Positions 21,407 to 23,869 of a stretch of 23,869 bases of DNA are shown here, one piece after another (position 1 is the first letter of the stretch; each line of letters starts with the position of its first letter). Source of the DNA: Nitrospirota bacterium (GTDB lineage: Bacteria; Nitrospirota; Thermodesulfovibrionia; Thermodesulfovibrionales; Magnetobacteriaceae); assembly GCA_015233485.1 (NCBI GenBank), contig JADFXO010000018.1, positions 1-23,869 on the forward strand, written 5' to 3'. Position numbers and translations under genes: made by a program. A model generated the notes under the pieces. That model searched no databases. It was given only the letters and a program-made list of their open reading frames with translations, and had not been told where the DNA came from.

Positions 21407-22453
21407 ATGATATTAAAAGATAACTTCGGACGTTCCATAGACTACATACGCATATCTGTCACAGACAGGTGTAACCTGAGGTGTGTCTATTGTATGCCCG
21501 ATACAATTAAAAGCGGCTGCCAACAGGACGGGAAAATCGACATCGGTTCTATCTTAACATACGAGGAAATCGTGCGGTTTGTGGAGGTGGCATCCACCCT
21601 TGGCATAAAGAAGGTCAGATTGACAGGTGGAGAGCCGTTAGTAAGAAATGCCCTCAACGAGTTGATACGCGGGATTAAGGCAATAAGCGGGATTGAAGAG
21701 TTGACCCTGACGACAAATGGGCAGCTCCTTGCAACTATGGCCGCGCAATTGGCCGAGGCCGGTCTTGACAGGGTAAACATAAGCCTTGACTCATTAATGC
21801 CGCACCGCTATTCGGAGATAACAAAAGGTGGAGACTTCAATAAGGTAATGGCGGGCATAAGGGCGGCGGAGGCGGCTGGACTTTTACCAATAAAATTAAA
21901 CATGGTGCCAATGGCGGGCATAAATGACGACGAGATAGAAGCGTTTATCCGCTTGGGTATAAAGACGGGCTATCAGATAAGATTCATAGAGTTGATGCCG
22001 ACGGTAGTAAACGAACATCTATTCAGCAGCGGGTTCATAGGGTCGGACGAGATAAAGCGGCGAATCGAAAGTAAGTTTGAGCTGGTACCGCTAAAATTAA
22101 GAAAATACGGCCCGGCGCGGTATTTTAGTGTAACCAGCCACGATGGGCCTGAGCCGTGGGCTAAGGGCATCATAGGGATAATAAGCGCGGTAACCTGCCG
22201 GTTTTGCCCCCAGTGCAACAGACTTCGCCTCACGGCGGACGGCAGCTTGCGCCCCTGCCTGTATTCAAATATCGAGGTAGGGCTTTTCGATGCGCTGCGA
22301 AATAAAGCGTCAAAGGAAGAGATACAGAATTTAATCATTAAGGCCGTAGATTTAAAACCTGAAAGACACAATATCTCTGACGGGAACGAGAAAAAAGATG
22401 ACCCGCCCACTACCTCCGGCGCCCCGTTTATTATGTCCGGCGTCGGCGGTTAA
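21407..22453 (+). CDS. moaA: GTP 3',8-cyclase MoaA
   Basis: MoaA is the radical SAM enzyme that starts molybdenum cofactor synthesis, converting GTP to 3',8-cyclo-GTP. From the ATG at 21407 it has 348 residues and begins DNFGRSIDYIRISVTDRCNL, the normal MoaA start. The frame is open to an ATG at 21347 that overlaps selB. The N-terminal cluster is CNLRCVYC (Cys22, Cys26, Cys29), followed by VRLTGGEPLVR and TLTTNGQLL. The C-terminal GTP-binding cluster is CRFCPQCNRLRLTADGSLRPCL. The extreme C-terminus MSGVGG keeps the essential Gly-Gly. Following selB, it fits a theme of Sec- and Mo-dependent enzymes such as formate dehydrogenase, though no such enzyme is visible here. Confidence 0.96.
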   Translation: MILKDNFGRSIDYIRISVTDRCNLRCVYCMPDTIKSGCQQDGKIDIGSILTYEEIVRFVEVASTLGIKKVRLTGGEPLVRNALNELIRGIKAISGIEELTLTTNGQLLATMAAQLAEAGLDRVNISLDSLMPHRYSEITKGGDFNKVMAGIRAAEAAGLLPIKLNMVPMAGINDDEIEAFIRLGIKTGYQIRFIELMPTVVNEHLFSSGFIGSDEIKRRIESKFELVPLKLRKYGPARYFSVTSHDGPEPWAKGIIGIISAVTCRFCPQCNRLRLTADGSLRPCLYSNIEVGLFDALRNKASKEEIQNLIIKAVDLKPERHNISDGNEKKDDPPTTSGAPFIMSGVGG

Positions 22454-22516
22454 ATTATACACCCTCCCCGTAGATTTAATTAATTTAAATCCAACTATCT
22501 TAATAAAAAAATAAAC

Positions 22517-22545
22517 TTTACTTTCTAATAAAATATCGTTATAAT
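22517..22545 (+). promoter_or_regulatory. Sigma70-type promoter for a lost gene
   Basis: TTTACT (22517-22522) and a perfect TATAAT (22540-22545) are 17 bases apart. They lead into a GAGGTGATGAGG stretch and the GTG of the cyclase relic at 22581. Confidence 0.6.
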
Positions 22546-22580
22546 GAGCTATTACAAGCCGGTTTGTGAGGTGATGAGGC

Positions 22581-22646
22581 GTGGCGAACGATAGGGAACT
22601 GCCTGAAGGCGTATTAACCATAATGTTTACGGATAATGAGAAATGA
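22581..22646 (+). pseudogene. Relic of the 5' end of a class III adenylate/guanylate cyclase gene
   Basis: A GTG with a good upstream Shine-Dalgarno opens a 21-codon frame: MANDRELPEGVLTIMFTDNEK, then TGA. LPEGxxTxxFTD is the standard beginning of class III cyclase homology domains, in which the FTD aspartate binds metal and I-x-G-S-T follows. Here the GST part and everything after are missing, and I find no continuation in any frame. Promoter and ribosome binding site remain, so the gene seems to have been deleted just after its start. Confidence 0.6.
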
Positions 22647-22727
22647 CAGCATCTTTGTGCCCATGTAAGGACGACATGAGAGAGTAAAAGGCTGAAAAAC
22701 ACGTTTTGACCGCATTTTGGCATAAGA

Positions 22728-22756
22728 ACTGGATTCCTGCTTTCGCAGGAATGACA
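22728..22756 (-). repeat. REP-like palindrome, copy 3
   Basis: It is identical over 29 bases to copy 1 (17281-17309), including the GAAA loop and both arms. It lies about 80 bases after the cyclase relic and may mark the site of the deletion. Confidence 0.88.
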
Positions 22757-22812
22757 GATTTAGGGCATTTGGATGCTATATTTTGCATTAGTCTGACTCT
22801 GAAATAACAACA

Positions 22813-22831
22813 AAACGCATATAGCGCGTTT
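22813..22831 (-). terminator. Possible terminator of the tpiA-secG transcript
   Basis: On the minus strand AAACGC, seven bases, GCGTTT is followed by TGTTGTTATTTC, a short hairpin with a fairly T-rich tail about 80 bases beyond the secG stop. The stem is only six pairs, so the call is weak. Confidence 0.3.
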
Positions 22832-22848
22832 GCCCTGGCCACCTCTTA

Positions 22849-22888
22849 CATCATGAATTATTAAGCTATCCTAAAATAATCCATGATG
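22849..22888. repeat. 14-base inverted repeat beyond secG
   Basis: CATCATGAATTATT (22849-22862) and AATAATCCATGATG (22875-22888) are complementary except at one position, with a 12-base loop. There is no T-run on either side. It may be a shared transcript-end hairpin for the convergent genes or a terminal repeat left by an element. Confidence 0.7.
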
Positions 22889-22913
22889 TATCGGTTTTAT
22901 CATAATATTGGCA

Positions 22914-23363
22914 CTATTTCTTGGCTTTCGGGGCTTGAGTGGCCGCCGGCTTTTGTGCGGGCGCCGCTTTTTTCGCTTCGCTTGGTTTAGCTCCGCTATC
23001 TGGCTTCGCTCCTGTCTCCGGTTTAGCCCCGGCGTCCGGCTTAACTCCGGCGCCTTCAAATGGGAGGCCGGTGCCCGTGCCGGGTGCCTGCTGCGTCTGC
23101 TGTGCCGAGGGCTTAGGCCCTTCGATTATCGATGTCTTCTTCGCCTCGACTATCGCAAGCAGCAATGAGGTTATCATAAACACTACCGCTCCTATTGTCG
23201 TCATCTTCGCAAGAAACGTCTGCCCGCCTCGCGCTCCAAAGACCGTCTGGCTTGAACCGCCAAACGCCGCCCCCATCTGCGAACCCTTCGAGCTTTGTAT
23301 CAGCACTACCAGCACCAGAAACAAACACACCATCACATGTATTATCAATAAAAATGTCTGCAT
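22914..23363 (-). CDS. secG: Preprotein translocase subunit SecG with long Pro/Ala/Lys tail
   Basis: SecG is the small SecYEG subunit that stimulates export. The 149 residues begin with the family pattern: one helix (3-23), the loop IQSSKGSQMGAAFGGSSQTVFGARGG, and a second helix (about 55-73). From about residue 78 a low-complexity tail takes over, with a repeated GAKPDAGAKPETGAKP unit and a KKAAPAQKPAATQAPKAKK end. Typical SecG has 75-115 residues, so the tail is long but of a known kind. It is encoded 5 bases after tpiA, a common pairing. Confidence 0.95.
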   Translation of the reverse strand: MQTFLLIIHVMVCLFLVLVVLIQSSKGSQMGAAFGGSSQTVFGARGGQTFLAKMTTIGAVVFMITSLLLAIVEAKKTSIIEGPKPSAQQTQQAPGTGTGLPFEGAGVKPDAGAKPETGAKPDSGAKPSEAKKAAPAQKPAATQAPKAKK

Positions 23364-23368
23364 CTGTA

Positions 23369-23869
23369 TTAACCGAACTTCACTATCTTTTCAAAACTGT
23401 CAGGCTTAAGGCTCGCACCGCCCACCAAAGCGCCATCAACATCGGGCTTGGACATAATCTCTGTGACGTTGTCCGGCTTTACGCTCCCGCCGTAGAGTAT
23501 CCTGATTTCCTCTGCCTTTGCGCCATACATGTCCTTTAATCTCTCTCTGACAAAGGCGTGTGCCTCCTGCGCCTGGTCAGGGGTTGCCGTTACGCCCGTT
23601 CCAATTGCCCATATAGGTTCGTATGCGATTACCAGATTGTCGGTGTCTATGCCCTTGAGGCCGCCTTCGATTTCCCGCTTGATTATGTCGAACATCTTGC
23701 CGGCGTTGCGCTCATCCAGGGATTCCCCTATGCAGAATATCACGCCAAGACCTGCGGCCTTTGCGGCCTTTGCCTTTTTGTTGAGGAATTCGTCTGTCTC
23801 GTTAAAATACTGCCTTCTCTCTGAGTGTCCGACGATTACCCATTTGCAGCCGACATCAAGAATCATCTT
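23369..23869 (-). CDS. tpiA: Triosephosphate isomerase (C-terminal two thirds; start outside the window)
   Basis: TpiA interconverts dihydroxyacetone phosphate and glyceraldehyde 3-phosphate. The visible part has about 167 residues and runs off the window edge. It has KWVIVGHSERRQYF with the catalytic His, FCIGESLDERNAGK, VIAYEPIWAIGTGVTATPDQAQE with the catalytic Glu, ILYGGSVKPDN and DGALVGGASLKPDSF, which bind the phosphate. The N-terminal part with the catalytic Lys is not in the window; the Met near the edge is internal, not the start. Confidence 0.97.
   Translation of the reverse strand, partial: KMILDVGCKWVIVGHSERRQYFNETDEFLNKKAKAAKAAGLGVIFCIGESLDERNAGKMFDIIKREIEGGLKGIDTDNLVIAYEPIWAIGTGVTATPDQAQEAHAFVRERLKDMYGAKAEEIRILYGGSVKPDNVTEIMSKPDVDGALVGGASLKPDSFEKIVKFG

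Larger units (their letters stand above)
22454..22913. other. Intergenic region with relics between moaA and secG
   Basis: This 460-base AT-rich spacer separates convergent moaA and secG and contains no intact gene. It holds an AT-rich palindrome (22473-22491, GATTTAA/TTAAATC), a promoter, a cyclase gene-start relic, a REP-like palindrome and two hairpins, each listed separately. Confidence 0.8.

Noticed and set aside
22627..22842. Minus-strand open frame of 71 codons
   Set aside because: It also reads through a palindrome copy (SVIPAKAGIQF) and crosses the cyclase relic; not a gene.
22939..23409. Long plus-strand frame opposite secG
   Set aside because: It is the antisense of the Pro/Ala/Lys-rich SecG tail, whose codons leave the opposite strand open; secG itself is unmistakable.
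1..23869. CRISPR arrays, tRNA and rRNA genes
   Set aside because: No regularly spaced repeats of array type, no convincing T-arm/acceptor pairs and no conserved rRNA stretches were seen; a tRNA scan would be needed to exclude an unusual tRNA-Sec near selB.

Overview
The window reads as chromosomal DNA of a free-living, probably anaerobic Gram-negative bacterium. Several genes point that way: a futalosine-type menaquinone prenyltransferase (mqnP), type 2 tryptophan synthase beta (trpB2), selB, queH and moaA, together with large SBP/GAF/PAS signalling proteins and lipoprotein or secreted products. This mix is common in Nitrospirota and deltaproteobacterial relatives. That placement is inference from gene content, not from a marker gene.

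Layout. 1-2127: the tail of what looks like a hybrid histidine kinase, then a periplasmic-binding/GAF/PAS receptor that lacks an output domain. 2178-9978: a strong sigma70-type promoter followed by a closely spaced same-strand run, purC, a triple-GAF protein, mqnP, scpA, a TPR lipoprotein, miaB and mtaB, possibly one long transcript. 9979-12692: a spacer with a consensus DnaA box, a small coiled-coil/membrane protein, then ruvA-ruvB-queH. 12728-14988: a self-contained ECF sigma regulon. A secreted protein of unknown function and the sigma operon (sigma factor, small one-pass membrane protein, Spy/CnrX-like periplasmic protein) each have the same ECF-type promoter with identical spacing. 15079-17041: an EF-hand protein and two tandem SGNH hydrolases. 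The second hydrolase carries a fresh 57-bp internal tandem duplication and has a relic of the queH 3' end just upstream. 17038-18060: a repeat-rich accessory stretch with a small CxxC protein, its truncated duplicate, an orphan MNT nucleotidyltransferase, palindromic REP-like elements and direct repeats. 18091-22453: trpB2, selB and moaA. 22454-22913: a spacer holding a promoter, a 21-residue relic of a class III cyclase gene start, another REP-like palindrome and hairpins. 22914-23869 (minus strand): secG and the 3' part of tpiA.

How it works together. Most of the window is housekeeping: purine synthesis, menaquinone, chromosome condensation, tRNA modification (miaB, mtaB, queH), Holliday-junction processing, selenocysteine decoding, molybdenum cofactor, Sec export and glycolysis. 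The least ordinary part is the ECF module, whose sigma, anti-sigma candidate and periplasmic sensor resemble CnrH/CnrY/CnrX in plan. Its only other visible target is an unknown secreted protein next door. The stretch 16260-18060 and the spacer at 22454-22913 show repeated small duplications and gene relics, so these are the plastic parts of the region.
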